Shown here in pieces: positions 32,001-45,705 of a stretch of 64,000 nt of DNA. Both the position numbers and the translations under genes were made by a program. How positions within the stretch are numbered: position 1 is the first letter of the stretch; each line of letters begins with the position of its first letter. The notes under the pieces are model-generated. The model was not told the origin of the DNA. It saw only the letters and a program-made list of their open reading frames with translations, and searched no databases. Source of the DNA: Glebionis coronaria (taxonomy: Eukaryota; Streptophyta; Magnoliopsida; Asterales; Asteraceae); the NCBI GenBank assembly GCA_025667525.1, contig CM046877.1, forward strand, positions 27,432,737-27,496,736, in the 5' to 3' direction.

Positions 32001-35000
32001 GAAACGGAGTCATGTATCACATGTTATGACCATTTTATTGCAACCCACATTTTCAGATAATTTCAATATAAATTTGTTTTTGTATGTTAGCGATTGTGTT
32101 TGGTAATCTATTTCTTGATAGCTCTCAATATTAATAGAATAAAACATGGAATCAAATATTTCAGAGTCATATAATACATAAGCAAGTTGATCCTACATGA
32201 AATGTCAAAAAATACTTGTCCTTCTTTTGCATATTATTCACCTATGTAGGCTTCCCATGGTTAAACAATATCATTTTTAGGTCAAATAACATGACGTTTT
32301 GTTAGAGCACACTCTTGATAGCTCTCAATTTTAATAGAATAAAACTTGGAATCAAATATTTCAGAGTCATATAATAAATAAGCAAGTTGATCCTACATGA
32401 AATGTCAAAAAATACTTGTCCTTCTTTTGCATATTATTCACCTATGTAGGCTTCCCAAGGTTAAACAATATCATTTTTAGGTCAAATAGCATGACGTTTT
32501 GTTAGAGAACACTCATGCCTTGACTTTATACTATAATGTGCCGTCGAGATGCTCTTTGTCTACTACATTCACAACTACCTCAAATACTAGCTGACCAACT
32601 TTTACACCAATAAAACACAACCAAAACTAAACAGAGCAAACATATAGATGTGTTTTATCCATGAAGAATCCAGGCAAATACATTATGCCCGGATTCTATG
32701 TGGTCTATATGGACTGGAAATAATTTTAGAGGTTTTTTCTTAGGTTTGGATGATTTGAGCCGGTTACGGCATTTTTAGCTGTTCTTGGTAGGTTTTTATC
32801 AGTTTTTGATCGGGTTTAGTCGCTTTTGACCAATGCTTGCCTGGATAAAAGTACTCCTTTTTTCAAGCATCCATTTTCTTAGTTGTGGTCTTGAAACGGA
32901 GTCATGTATCACATGTTATGACCATTTTATTGCAACCCACGTTTTCAGATAATTTCAATATAAATTTGTTTTTGTATGTTAGCGATTGTGTTTGGTAATC
33001 TATTTCTTGATAGCTCTCAATATTAATAGAATAAAACATGGAATCAAATATTTCAGAGTCATATAATACATAAGCAAGTTGATCCTACATGAAATGTCAA
33101 AAAATACTTGTCCTTCTTTTGCATATTATTCACCTATGTAGGCTTCCCAAGGTTAAACAATATCATTTTTAGGTCAAATAACATGACGTTTTGTTAGAGC
33201 ACACTCTTAATAGCTCTCAATTTTAATAGAATAAAACTTGGAATCAAATATTTCAGAGTCATATAATAAATAAGCAAGTTGATCCTACATGAAATGTCAA
33301 AAAATATTTGTCCTTCTTTTGCATATTATTCACCTATGTAGGCTTCCCAAGTTTAAACAATATCATTTTTAGGTCAAATAGCATGACGTTTTGTTAGAGA
33401 ACACTCATGCCTTGACTTTATACTATAATGTGCCGTCGAGATGCTCTTTGTCTACTACATTCACAACTACCTCAAATACTAGCTGACCAACTTTTACACC
33501 AATAAAACACAACCAAAACTAAACAGAGCAAACATATAGATGTGTTTAATCTATCAAGAATCCGGGCAAATACATTATGCCCGGATTCTATGTGGTCTAT
33601 ATGGACTGGAAATAAGTTTAGAGGTTTTTTCTTAGGTTTGGATGATTTGAGCCGGTTACGGCATTTTTAGCTGTTCTTGGTAGGTTTTTATCAGTTTTTG
33701 ATCGGGTTTAGTCGCTTTTGACCAATGCTTGCCTGGATAAAAGTACTCCTTTTATCAAGCATCCATTTTCTTAGTTGTGGTCTTGAAACGGAGTCATGTA
33801 TCACATGTTATGACCATTTTATTGCAACCCACGTTTTCAGATAATTTCAATATAAATTTGTTTTTGTATGTTAGCGATTGTGTTTGGTAATCTATTTCTT
33901 GATAGCTCTCAATATTAATAGAATAAAACATGGAATCAAATATTTCAGAGTCATATAATACATAAGCAAGGTGATCCTACATGAAATGTCAAAAAATACT
34001 TGTCCTTCTTTTGCATATTAATCACCTATGTAGGCTTCCTAAGGTTAAACAATATCATTTTTAGGTCAAATAACATGACGTTTTGTTAGAGCACACTCTT
34101 GATAGCTCTCAATTTTAATAGAATAAAACTTGGAATCAAATATTTCAGAGTCATATAATACATAAGCAAGTTGATCCTACATGAAATGTCAAAAAATACT
34201 TGTCCTTCTTTTGCATATTATTCACCTATGTAGGCTTCCCAAGGTTAAACAATATCATTTTTAGGTCAAATAACATGACGTTTTGTTAGAGAACACTCAT
34301 GCCTTGACCTTTATACTATAATGTGCCGTCGAGATGCTCTTTGTCTACTACATTCACAACTACCTCAAATAATAGCTGACCAACTTTTACACCAATAAAA
34401 CACAACCAAAACTAAACAGAGCAAACATATAGATGTGTTTTATCCATCAAGAATCCGGGCAAATACATTATGCCCGGATTCTATGTGGTCTGGAAATAAT
34501 TTTAGAGGTTTTTTCTTAGGTTTGGATGATTTGAGCCGGTTACGGCATTTTTAGCTGTTCTTGGTAGGTTTTTATCAGTTTTTGATCGGGTTTAGTCGCT
34601 TTTGACCAATGCTTGCCTGGATAAAAGTACTCCTTTTTTCAAGCATCCATTTTCTTAGTTGTGGTCTTGAAACGGAGTCATGTATCACATGTTATGACCA
34701 TTTTATTGCAACCCACATTTTCAGATAATTTCAATATAAATTTGTTTTTGTATGTTAGCGATTGTGTTTGGTAATCTATTTCTTGATAGCTCTCAATATT
34801 AATAGAATAAAACATGGAATCAAATATTTCAGAGTCATATAATACATAAGCAAGTTGATCCTACATGAAATGTCAAAAAATACTTGTCCTTCTTTTGCAT
34901 ATTATTCACCTATGTAGGCTTCCCATGGTTAAACAATATCATTTTTAGGTCAAATAACATGACGTTTTGTTAGAGCACACTCTTGATAGCTCTCAATTTT

Positions 35001-36184
35001 AATAGAATAAAACTTGGAATCAAATATTTCAGAGTCATATAATAAATAAGCAAGTTGATCCTACATGAAATGTCAAAAAATACTTGTCCTTCTTTTGCAT
35101 ATTATTCACCTATGTAGGCTTCCCAAGGTTAAACAATATCATTTTTAGGTCAAATAGCATGACGTTTTGTTAGAGAACACTCATGCCTTGACTTTATACT
35201 ATAATGTGCCGTCGAGATGCTCTTTGTCTACTACATTCACAACTACCTCAAATACTAGCTGACCAACTTTTACACCAATAAAACACAACCAAAACTAAAC
35301 AGAGCAAACATATAGATGTGTTTTATCCATGAAGAATCCAGGCAAATACATTATGCCCGGATTCTATGTGGTCTATATGGACTGGAAATAATTTTAGAGG
35401 TTTTTTCTTAGGTTTGGATGATTTGAGCCGGTTACGGCATTTTTAGCTGTTCTTGGTAGGTTTTTATCAGTTTTTGATCGGGTTTAGTCGCTTTTGACCA
35501 ATGCTTGCCTGGATAAAAGTACTCCTTTTTTCAAGCATCCATTTTCTTAGTTGTGGTCTTGAAACGGAGTCATGTATCACATGTTATGACCATTTTATTG
35601 CAACCCACGTTTTCAGATAATTTCAATATAAATTTGTTTTTGTATGTTAGCGATTGTGTTTGGTAATCTATTTCTTGATAGCTCTCAATATTAATAGAAT
35701 AAAACATGGAATCAAATATTTCAGAGTCATATAATACATAAGCAAGTTGATCCTACATGAAATGTCAAAAAATACTTGTCCTTCTTTTGCATATTATTCA
35801 CCTATGTAGGCTTCCCAAGGTTAAACAATATCATTTTTAGGTCAAATAACATGACGTTTTGTTAGAGCACACTCTTGATAGCTCTCAATTTTAATAGAAT
35901 AAAACTTGGAATCAAATATTTCAGAGTCATATAATACATAAGCAAGTTGATCCTACATGAAATGTCAAAAAATACTTGTCCTTCTTTTGCATATTATTCA
36001 CCTATGTAGGCTTCCCAAGGTTAAACAATATCATTTTTAGGTCAAATAACATGACGTTTTGTTAGAGAACACTCATGCCTTGACCTTTATACTATAATGT
36101 GTCGTCGAGATGCTCTTTGTCTACTACATTCACAACTACCTCAAATACTAGCTGACCAACTTTTACACCAATAAAACACAACCA
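28180..36184. repeat. Higher-order repeat, three tandem copies of 2,668 bp (three units each)
   Basis: Starts at 28180, 30848 and 33516 are exactly 2,668 bp apart. Shared private variants include ggaaataagtttagagg in the first unit of each copy, gcaaggtgatcc (copies 2 and 3), and aagtttaaac instead of aaggttaaac. The trimer equals the 3,560-bp tetramer minus the unit with the long T run. The third copy is one to two bases off at its end and grades into different units. Confidence 0.88.
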
Positions 36185-37076
36185 AAACTAAACAGAGCAA
36201 ACATATAGATGTGTTTTATCCATCAAGAATCCGGGCAAATACATTATGCCCGGATTCTATGTGGTCAATATGGACTGGAAATAATTTTAGAGGTTTTTTC
36301 TTAGTTTTGGATGATTTGAGCCGGTTACGGCATTTTTAGCTGTTCTTGGTAGGTTTTTATCAGTTTTTGATCGGGTTTAGTCGCTTTTGACCAATGCTTG
36401 CCTGGATAAAAGTACTCCTTTTTTCAAGCATCCATTTTCTTAGTTGTGGTCTTGAAACGGAGTCATGTATCACATGTTATGACCATTTTATTGCAACCCA
36501 CGTTTTCAGATAATTTCAATATAAATTTGTTTTTGTATGTTAGCGATTGTGTTTGGTAATCTATTTCTTGATAGCTCTCAATATTAATAGAATAAAACAT
36601 GGAATCAAATATTTCAGAGTCATATAATACATAAGCAAGTTGATCCTACATGAAATGTCAAAAAATACTTGTCCTTCTTTTGCATATTATTCACCTATGT
36701 AGGCTTCCCAAGGTTAAACAATATCATTTTTAGGTCAAATAACATGACGTTTTGTTAGAGCACACTCTTGATAGCTCTCAATTTTAATAGAATAAAACTT
36801 GGAATCAAATATTTCAGAGTCATATAATAAATAAGCAAGTTGATCCTACATGAAATGTCAAAAAATACTTGTCCTTCTTTTGCATATTATTCACCTATGT
36901 AGGCTTCCCAAGGTTAAACAATATCATTTTTAGGTCAAATAGCATGACGTTTTGTTAGAGAACACTCATACCTTGACTTTATACTATAATGTGCCGTCGA
37001 GATGCTCTTTGTCTACTACATTCACAACTACCTCAAATACTAGCTGACCAACTTTTACACCAGTTAAACACAACCA

Positions 37077-40000
37077 AAACTAAACAGAGCAAACATATAG
37101 ATGTGTTTTATCTATCAAGAATCCGGGCAAATACATTATGCCCGGATTCTATGTGGTCTATATGGACTGGAAATAATTTTAGAGGTTTTTTCTTAGGTTT
37201 GGATGATTTGAGCCGGTTACGGCATTTTTAGCTGTTCTTGGTAGGTTTTTATCAGTTTTTGATCGGGTTTAGTCGCTTTTGACCAATGCTTGCCTGGATA
37301 AAAGTACTCCTTTTATCAAGCATCCATTTTCTTAATTGTTGTCTTGAAACGAAGTCATGTATCACATGTTATGACCATTTTATTGCAACCCACGTTTTCA
37401 GATAATTTCAATATAAATTTGTTTTTGTATGTTAGCGATTGTGTTTGGTAATCTATTTCTTGATAGCTCTCAATATTATTAGAATAAAACATGGAATCAA
37501 ATATTTCAGAGTCATATAATACATAAGCAAGTTGATCCTACATGAAATGTCAAAAAATACTTGTCCTTCTTTTGCATATTATTCACCTATGTAGGCTTCC
37601 TAAGGTTAAACAATATCATTTTTAGGTCAAATAACATGACGTTTTGTTAGAGCACACTCTTGATAGCTCTCAATTTTAATAGAATAAAACTTGGAATCAA
37701 ATATTTCAGAGTCATATAATACATAAGCAAGTTGATCCTACATGAAATGTCAAAAAATACTTGTCCTTCTTTTGCATATTATTCACCTATGTAGGTTTCC
37801 CAAGGTTAAACAATATCATTTTTAGGTCAAATAACATGACGTTTTGTTAGAGAACACTCATGCCTTGACCTTTATACTATAATGTGCCGTCGAGATGCTC
37901 TTTGTCTACTACATTCACAACTACCTCAAATAATAGCTGACCAACTTTTACACCAATAAAACAGAACCAAAACTAAACAGAGCAAACATATAGATGTGTT
38001 TTATCCATCAAGAATCCGGGCAAATACATTATGCCCGGATTCTATGTGGTCTGGAAATAATTTTAGAGGTTTTTTCTTAGGTTTGGATGATTTGAGCCGG
38101 TTACTGCATTTTTAGCTGTTCTTGGTAGGTTTTTATCAGTTTTTGATCGGGTTTAGTCGCTTTTGACCAATGCTTGCCTGGATAAAAGTACTCCTTTTTT
38201 CAAGCATCCATTTTCTTAGTTGTGGTCTTGAAACGGAGTCATGTATCACATGTTATGACCATTTTATTGCAACCCACGTTTTCAGATAATTTCAATATAA
38301 ATTTGTTTTTGTATGTTAGCGATTGTGTTTGGTAATCTATTTCTTGATAGCTCTCAATATTAATAGAATAAAACATGGAATCAAATATTTCAGAGTCATA
38401 TAATACATAAGCAAGTTGATCCTACATGAAATGTCAAAAAATACTTGTCCTTCTTTTGCATATTATTCACCTATGTAGGCTTCCCAAGGTTAAACAATAT
38501 CATTTTTAGGTCAAATAACATGACGTTTTGTTAGAGCACACTCTTGATAGCTCTCAATTTTAATAGAATAAAACTTGGAATCAAATATTTCAGAGTCATA
38601 TAATAAATAAGCAAGTTGATCCTACATGAAATGTCAAAAAATACTTGTCCTTCTTTTGCATATTATTCACCTATGTAGGCTTCCCAAGGTTAAACAATAT
38701 CATTTTTAGGTCAAATAGCATGACGTTTTGTTAGAGAACACTCATACCTTGACTTTATACTATAATGTGCCGTCGAGATGCTCTTTGTCTACTACATTCA
38801 CAACTACCTCAAATACTAGCTGACCAACTTTTACACCAGTAAAACACAACCAAAACTAAACAGAGCAAACATATAGATGTGTTTTATCTATCAAGAATCC
38901 GGGCAAATACATTATGCCCGGATTCTATGTGGTCTATATGGACTGGAAATAATTTTAGAGGTTTTTTCTTAGGTTTGGATGATTTGAGCCGGTTACGGCA
39001 TTTTTAGCTGTTCTTGGTAGGTTTTTATCAGTTTTTGATCGGGTTTAGTCGCTTTTGACCAATGCTTGCCTGGATAAAAGTACTCCTTTTATCAAGCATC
39101 CATTTTCTTAATTGTTGTCTTGAAACGAAGTCATGTATCACATGTTATGACCATTTTATTGCAACCCACGTTTTCAGATAATTTCAATATAAATTTGTTT
39201 TTGTATGTTAGCGATTGTGTTTGGTAATCTATTTCTTGATAGCTCTCAATATTATTAGAATAAAACATGGAATCAAATATTTCAGAGTCATATAATACAT
39301 AAGCAAGTTGATCCTACATGAAATGTCAAAAAATACTTGTCCTTCTTTTGCATATTATTCACCTATGTAGGCTTCCTAAGGTTAAACAATATCATTTTTA
39401 GGTCAAATAACATGACGTTTTGTTAGAGCACACTCTTGATAGCTCTCAATTTTAATAGAATAAAACTTGGAATCAAATATTTCAGAGTCATATAATACAT
39501 AAGCAAGTTGATCCTACATGAAATGTCAAAAAATACTTGTCCTTCTTTTGCATATTATTCACCTATGTAGGTTTCCCAAGGTTAAACAATATCATTTTTA
39601 GGTCAAATAACATGACGTTTTGTTAGAGAACACTCATGCCTTGACCTTTATACTATAATGTGCCGTCGAGATGCTCTTTGTCTACTACATTCACAACTAC
39701 CTCAAATAATAGCTGACCAACTTTTACACCAATAAAACACAACCAAAACTAAACAGAGCAAACATATAGATGTGTTTTATCCATCAAGAATCCGGGCAAA
39801 TACATTATGCCCGGATTCTATGTGGTCTGGAAATAATTTTAGAGGTTTTTTCTTAGGTTTGGATGATTTGAGCCGGTTACTGCATTTTTAGCTGTTCTTG
39901 GTAGGTTTTTATCAGTTTTTGATCGGGTTTAGTCGCTTTTGACCAATGCTTGCCTGGATAAAAGTACTCCTTTTTTCAAGCATCCATTTTCTTAGTTGTG

Positions 40001-40628
40001 GTCTTGAAACGGAGTCATGTATCACATGTTATGACCATTTTATTGCAACCCACGTTTTCAGATAATTTCAATATAAATTTGTTTTTGTATGTTAGCGATT
40101 GTGTTTGGTAATCTATTTCTTGATAGCTCTCAATATTAATAGAATAAAACATGGAATCAAATATTTCAGAGTCATATAATACATAAGCAAGTTGATCTTA
40201 CATGAAATGTCAAAAAATACTTGTCCTTCTTTTGCATATTATTCACCTATGTAGGCTTCCCATGGTTAAACAATATCATTTTTAGGTCAAATAACATGAC
40301 GTTTTGTTAGAGCACACTCTTGATAGCTCTCAATTTTAATAGAATAAAACTTGGAATCAAATATTTCAGAGTCATATAATAAATAAGCAAGTTGATCCTA
40401 CATGAAATGTCAAAAAATACTTGTCCTTCTTTTGCATATTATTCACCTATGTAGGCTTCCCAAGGTTAAACAATATCATTTTTAGGTCAAATAGCATGAC
40501 GTTTTGTTAGAGAACACTCATGCCTTGACTTTATACTATAATGTGCCGTCGAGATGCTCTTTGTCTACTACATTCACAACTACCTCAAATACTAGCTGAC
40601 CAACTTTTACACCAATAAAACACAACCA
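37077..40628. repeat. Higher-order repeat, two tandem copies of 1,776 bp (two units each)
   Basis: 37077-38852 and 38853-40628. Private variants shared by both: cttaattgttgtcttgaaac with gaagtcatg, atattattagaat, gtaggtttcccaagg, and ggttactgcattttt in the second unit. Confidence 0.88.
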
Positions 40629-42995
40629 AAACTAAACAGAGCAAACATATAGATGTGTTTTATCCATGAAGAATCCAGGCAAATACATTATGCCCGGATT
40701 CTATGTGGTCTATATGGACTGGAAATAATTTTAGAGGTTTTTTCTTAGGTTTGGATGATTTGAGCCGGTTACGGCATTTTTAGCTGTTCTTGGTACGTTT
40801 TTATCAGTTTTTGATCGGGTTTAGTCGCTTTTGACCAATGCTTGCCTGGATAAAAGTACTCCTTTTTTCAAGCATCCATTTTCTTAGTTGTGGTCTTGAA
40901 ACGGAGTCATGTATCACATGTTATGACCATTTTATTGCAACCCACGTTTTCAGATAATTTCAATATAAATTTGTTTTTGTATGTTAGCGATTGTGTTTGG
41001 TAATCTATTTCTTGATAGCTCTCAATATTAATAGAATAAAACATGGAATCAAATATTTCAGAGTCATATAATACATAAGCAAGTTGATCCTACATGAAAT
41101 GTCAAAAAATACTTGTCCTTCTTTTGCATATTATTCACCTATGTAGGCTTCCCAAGGTTAAACAATATCATTTTTAGGTCAAATAACATGACGTTTTGTT
41201 AGAGCACACTCTTGATAGCTCTCAATTTTAATAGAATAAAACTTGGAATCAAATATTTCAGAGTCATATAATACATAAGCAAGTTGATCCTACATGAAAT
41301 GTCAAAAAATACTTGTCCTTCTTTTGCATATTATTCACCTATGTAGGCTTCCAAAGGTTAAACAATATCATTTTTAGGTCAAATAACATGACGTTTTGTT
41401 AGAGAACACTCATGCCTTGACCTTTATACTATAATGTGCCGTCGAGATGCTCTTTGTCTACTACATTCACAACTACCTCAAATACTAGCTGACCAACTTT
41501 TACACCAATAAAACACAACCAAAACTAAACAGAGCAAACATATAGATGTGTTTTATCCATCAAGAATCCGGGCAAATACATTATGCCCGGATTCTATGTG
41601 GTCTATATGGACTGGAAATAATTTTAGAGGTTTTTTCTTAGTTTTGGATGATTTGAGCCGGTTACGGCATTTTTAGCTGTTCTTGGTAGGTTTTTATCAG
41701 TTTTTGATCGGGTTTAGTCGCTTTTGACCAATGCTTGCCTGGATAAAAGTACTCCTTTTTTCAAGCACCCATTTTCTTAGTTGTGGTCTTGAAACGGAGT
41801 CATGTATCACATGTTATGACCATTTTATTGCAACCCACGTTTTCAGATATTTTCAATATAAATTTGTTTTTGTATGTTAGCGATTGTGTTTGGTAATCTA
41901 TTTCTTGATAGCTCTCAATATTAATAGAATAAAACATGGAATCAAATATTTCAGAGTCATATAATACATAAGAAAGTTGATCGTACATGAAATGTCAAAA
42001 AATACTTGTCCTTCTTTTGCATAATATTCACCTATGTAGGCTTCCCAAGGTTAAACAATATCATTTTTAGGTCAAATAACATGACGTTTTGTTAGAGCAC
42101 ACTCTTGATAGCTCTCAATTTTAATAGAATAAAACTTGGAATCAAATATTTCAGAGTCATATAATACATAAGCAAGTTGATCCTACATGAAATGTCAAAA
42201 AATACTTGTCCTTCTTTTGCATATTATTCACCTATGTAGGCTTCCCAAGGTTAAACAATATCATTTTTAGGTCAAATAACATGACGTTTTGTTAGAGCAC
42301 ACTCTTGATAGCTCTCAATTTTAATAGAATAAAACTTGGAATCAAATATTTCAGAGTCATATAATAAATAAGCAAGTTGATCCTACATGAAATGTCAAAA
42401 AATACTTGTCCTTCTTTTGCATATTATTCACCTATGTAGGCTTCCCAAGGTTAAACAATATCATTTTGAGGTCAAATAACATGACGTTTTGTTAGAGAAC
42501 ACTCATGCCTTGACTTTATACTATAATGTGCCGTCGAGATGCTCTTTGTCTACTACATTCACAACTACCTCAAATACTAGCTGACCAACTTTTACACCAA
42601 TAAAACACAACCAAAACTAAACAGAGCAAACATATAGATGTGTTTTATCCATCAAGAATCCGGGCAAATACATTATGCCCGGATACTATGTGGTCTATAT
42701 GGACTGGAAATAATTTTAGAGGTTTTTTCTTAGGTTTGGATGATTTGAGCTGGTTACGGCATTTTTAGCTGTTCTTGGTAGGTTTTTATCAGTTTTCGAT
42801 CGGGTTTAGTCGCTTTTGACCAATGCTTGCCTGGATAAAAGTACTCCTTTTTTCAAGCATCCATTTTCTTAGTTGTGGTCTTGAAACGGAGTCATGTATC
42901 ACATGTTATGACCATTTTATTGCAACCCACGTTTTCAGATAATTTCAATATAAATTTGTTTTTGTATGTTAGCGATTGTGTTTGGTAATCTATTT

Positions 42996-45594
42996 CTTGA
43001 TAGCTCTCAATATTAATAGAATAAAACATGGAATCAAATATTTCAGAGTCATATAATACATAAGCAAGTTGATCGTACATGAAATGTCAAAAAATACTTG
43101 TCCTTCTTTTGCATATTATTCACCTATGTAGGCTTCCCAAGGTTAAACAATATCATTTTTAGGTCAAATAACATGACGTTTTGTTAGAGCACACTCTTGA
43201 TAGCTCTCAATTTTAATAGAATAAAACTTGGAATCAAATATTTCAGAGTCATATAATACATAAGCAAGTTGATCCTACATGAAATGTCAAAAAATACTTG
43301 TCCTTCTTTTGCATATTATTCACCTATGTAGGCTTCCCAAGGTTAAACAATATCATTTTTAGGTCAAATAACATGACGTTTTGTTAGAGCACACTCTTGA
43401 TAGCTCTCAATTTTAATAGAATAAAACTTGGAATCAAATATTTCAGAGTCATATAATACATAAGCAAGTTGATCCTACATGAAATGTCAAAAAATACTTG
43501 TCCTTCTTTTGCATATTATTCACCTGTGTAGGCTTCCCAAGGTTAAACAATATCATTTTTAGGTCAAATAACATGACGTTTTGTTAGAGCACACTCTTGA
43601 TAGCTCTCAATTTTAATAGAATAAAACTTGGAATCAAATATTTCAGAGTCATATAATACATAAGCAAGTTGATCCTACATGAAATGTCAAAAAATACTTG
43701 TCCTTCTTTTGCATATTATTCACCTATGTAGGCTTCCCAAGGTTAAACAATATCATTTTTAGGTCAAATAACATGACGTTTTGTTAGAGCACACTCTTGA
43801 TAGCTCTCAATTTTAATAGAATAAAACTTGGAATCAAATATTTCAGAGTCATATAATACATAAGCAAGTTGATCCTACATGAAATGTCAAAAAATACTTG
43901 TCCTTCTTTTGCATATTATTCACCTATTTAGGCTTCCCAAGGTTAAACAATATCATTTTTAGGTCAAATAACATGACGTTTTGTTAGAGCACACTCTTGA
44001 TAGCTCTCAATTTTAATAGAATAAAACTTGGAATCAAATATTTCAGAGTCATATAATACATAAGCAAGTTGATCCTACATGAAATGTCAAAAAATACTTG
44101 TCCTTCTTTTGCATATTATTCACCTATGTAGGCTTCCCAAGGTTAAACAATATCATTTTTAGGTCAAATAACATGACGTTTTGTTAGAGCACACTCTTGA
44201 TAGCTCTCAATTTTAATAGAATAAAACTTGGAATCAAATATTTCAGAGTCATATAATACATAAGCAAGTTGATCCTACATGAAATGTCAAAAAATACTTG
44301 TCCTTCTTTTGCATATTATTCACCTATGTAGGCTTCCCAAGGTTAAACAATATCATTTTTAGGTCAAATAACATGACGTTTTGTTAGAGCACACTCTTGA
44401 TAGCTCTCAATTTTAATAGAATAAAACTTGGAATCAAATATTTCAGAGTCATATAATACATAAGCAAGTTGATCCTACATGAAATGTCAAAAAATACTTG
44501 TCCTTCTTTTGCATATTATTCACCTATGTAGGCTTCCCAAGGTTAAACAATATCATTTTAGGTCAAATAACATGACGTTTTGTTAGAGCCCACTCTTGAT
44601 AGCTCTCAATTTTAATAGAATAAAACTTGGAATCAAATATTTCAGAGTCATATAATACATAAGCAAGTTGATCCTACATGAAATGTCAAAAAATACTTGT
44701 CCTTCTTTTGCATATTATTCACCTATGTAGGCTTCCCAAGGTTAAACAATATCATTTTTAGGTCAAATAACATGACGTTTTGTTAGAGCACACTCTTGAT
44801 AGCTCTCAATTTTAATAGAATAAAATTTGGAATCAAATATTTCAGAGTCATATAATACATAAGCAAGTTGATCCTACATGAAATGTCAAAAAATACTTGT
44901 CCTTCTTTTGCATATTATTCACCTATGTAGGCTTCCCAAGGTTAAACAATATCATTTTTAGGTCAAATAACATGACGTTTTGTTAGAGCACACTCTTGAT
45001 AGCTCTCAATTTTAATAGAATAAAACTTGGAATCAAATATTTCAGAGTCATATAATACATAAGCAAGTTGATCCTACATGAAATGTCAAAAAATACTTGT
45101 CCTTCTTTTGCATATTATTCACCTATGTAGGCTTCCCAAGGTTAAACAATATCATTTTTAGGTCAAATAACATGACGTTTTGTTAGAGCACACTCTTGAT
45201 AGCTCTCAATTTTAATAGAATAAAACTTGGAATCAAATATTTCAGAGTCATATAATACATAAGCAAGTTGATCCTACATGAAATGTCAAAAAATACTTGT
45301 CCTTCTTTTGCATATTATTCACCTATGTAGGCTTCCCAAGGTTAAACAATATCATTTTTAGGTCAAATAACATGACGTTTTGTTAGAGCACACTCTTGAT
45401 AGCTCTCAATTTTAATAGAATAAAACTTGGAATCAAATATTTCAGAGTCATATAATACATAAGCAAGTTGATCCTACATGAAATGTCAAAAAATACTTGT
45501 CCTTCTTTTGCATATTATTCACCTATGTAGGCTTCCCAAGGTTAAACAATATCATTTTTAGGTCAAATAACATGACGTTTTGTTAGAGAACACT
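42996..45594. repeat. Run of 13 consecutive 200-bp subrepeats inside one satellite unit
   Basis: Subrepeats start (cttgatagct) at 42996, 43196, 43396, 43596, 43796, 43996, 44196, 44396, 44595, 44795, 44995, 45195 and 45395. One is 199 bp because of a lost T near 44560. The first is the special leading type (aaaacatgg, caatatta); the other twelve are the inner type (aaaacttgg, caatttta) and almost identical. The last ends in gagaacact and passes into the right core. Confidence 0.97.
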
Positions 45595-45705
45595 CATGCC
45601 TTGACCTTTATACTATAATGTGCCGTCGAGATGCTCTTTGTCTACTACATTCACAACTACCTCAAATACTAGCTGACCAACTTTTACACCAATAAAACAC
45701 AACCA

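Noticed and set aside
36989..37231. 80-codon plus-strand frame in one satellite unit
   Set aside because: It is open only because of a local variant (ccagttaaac for ccaataaaac) in that unit; equivalent frames are closed in the other units.
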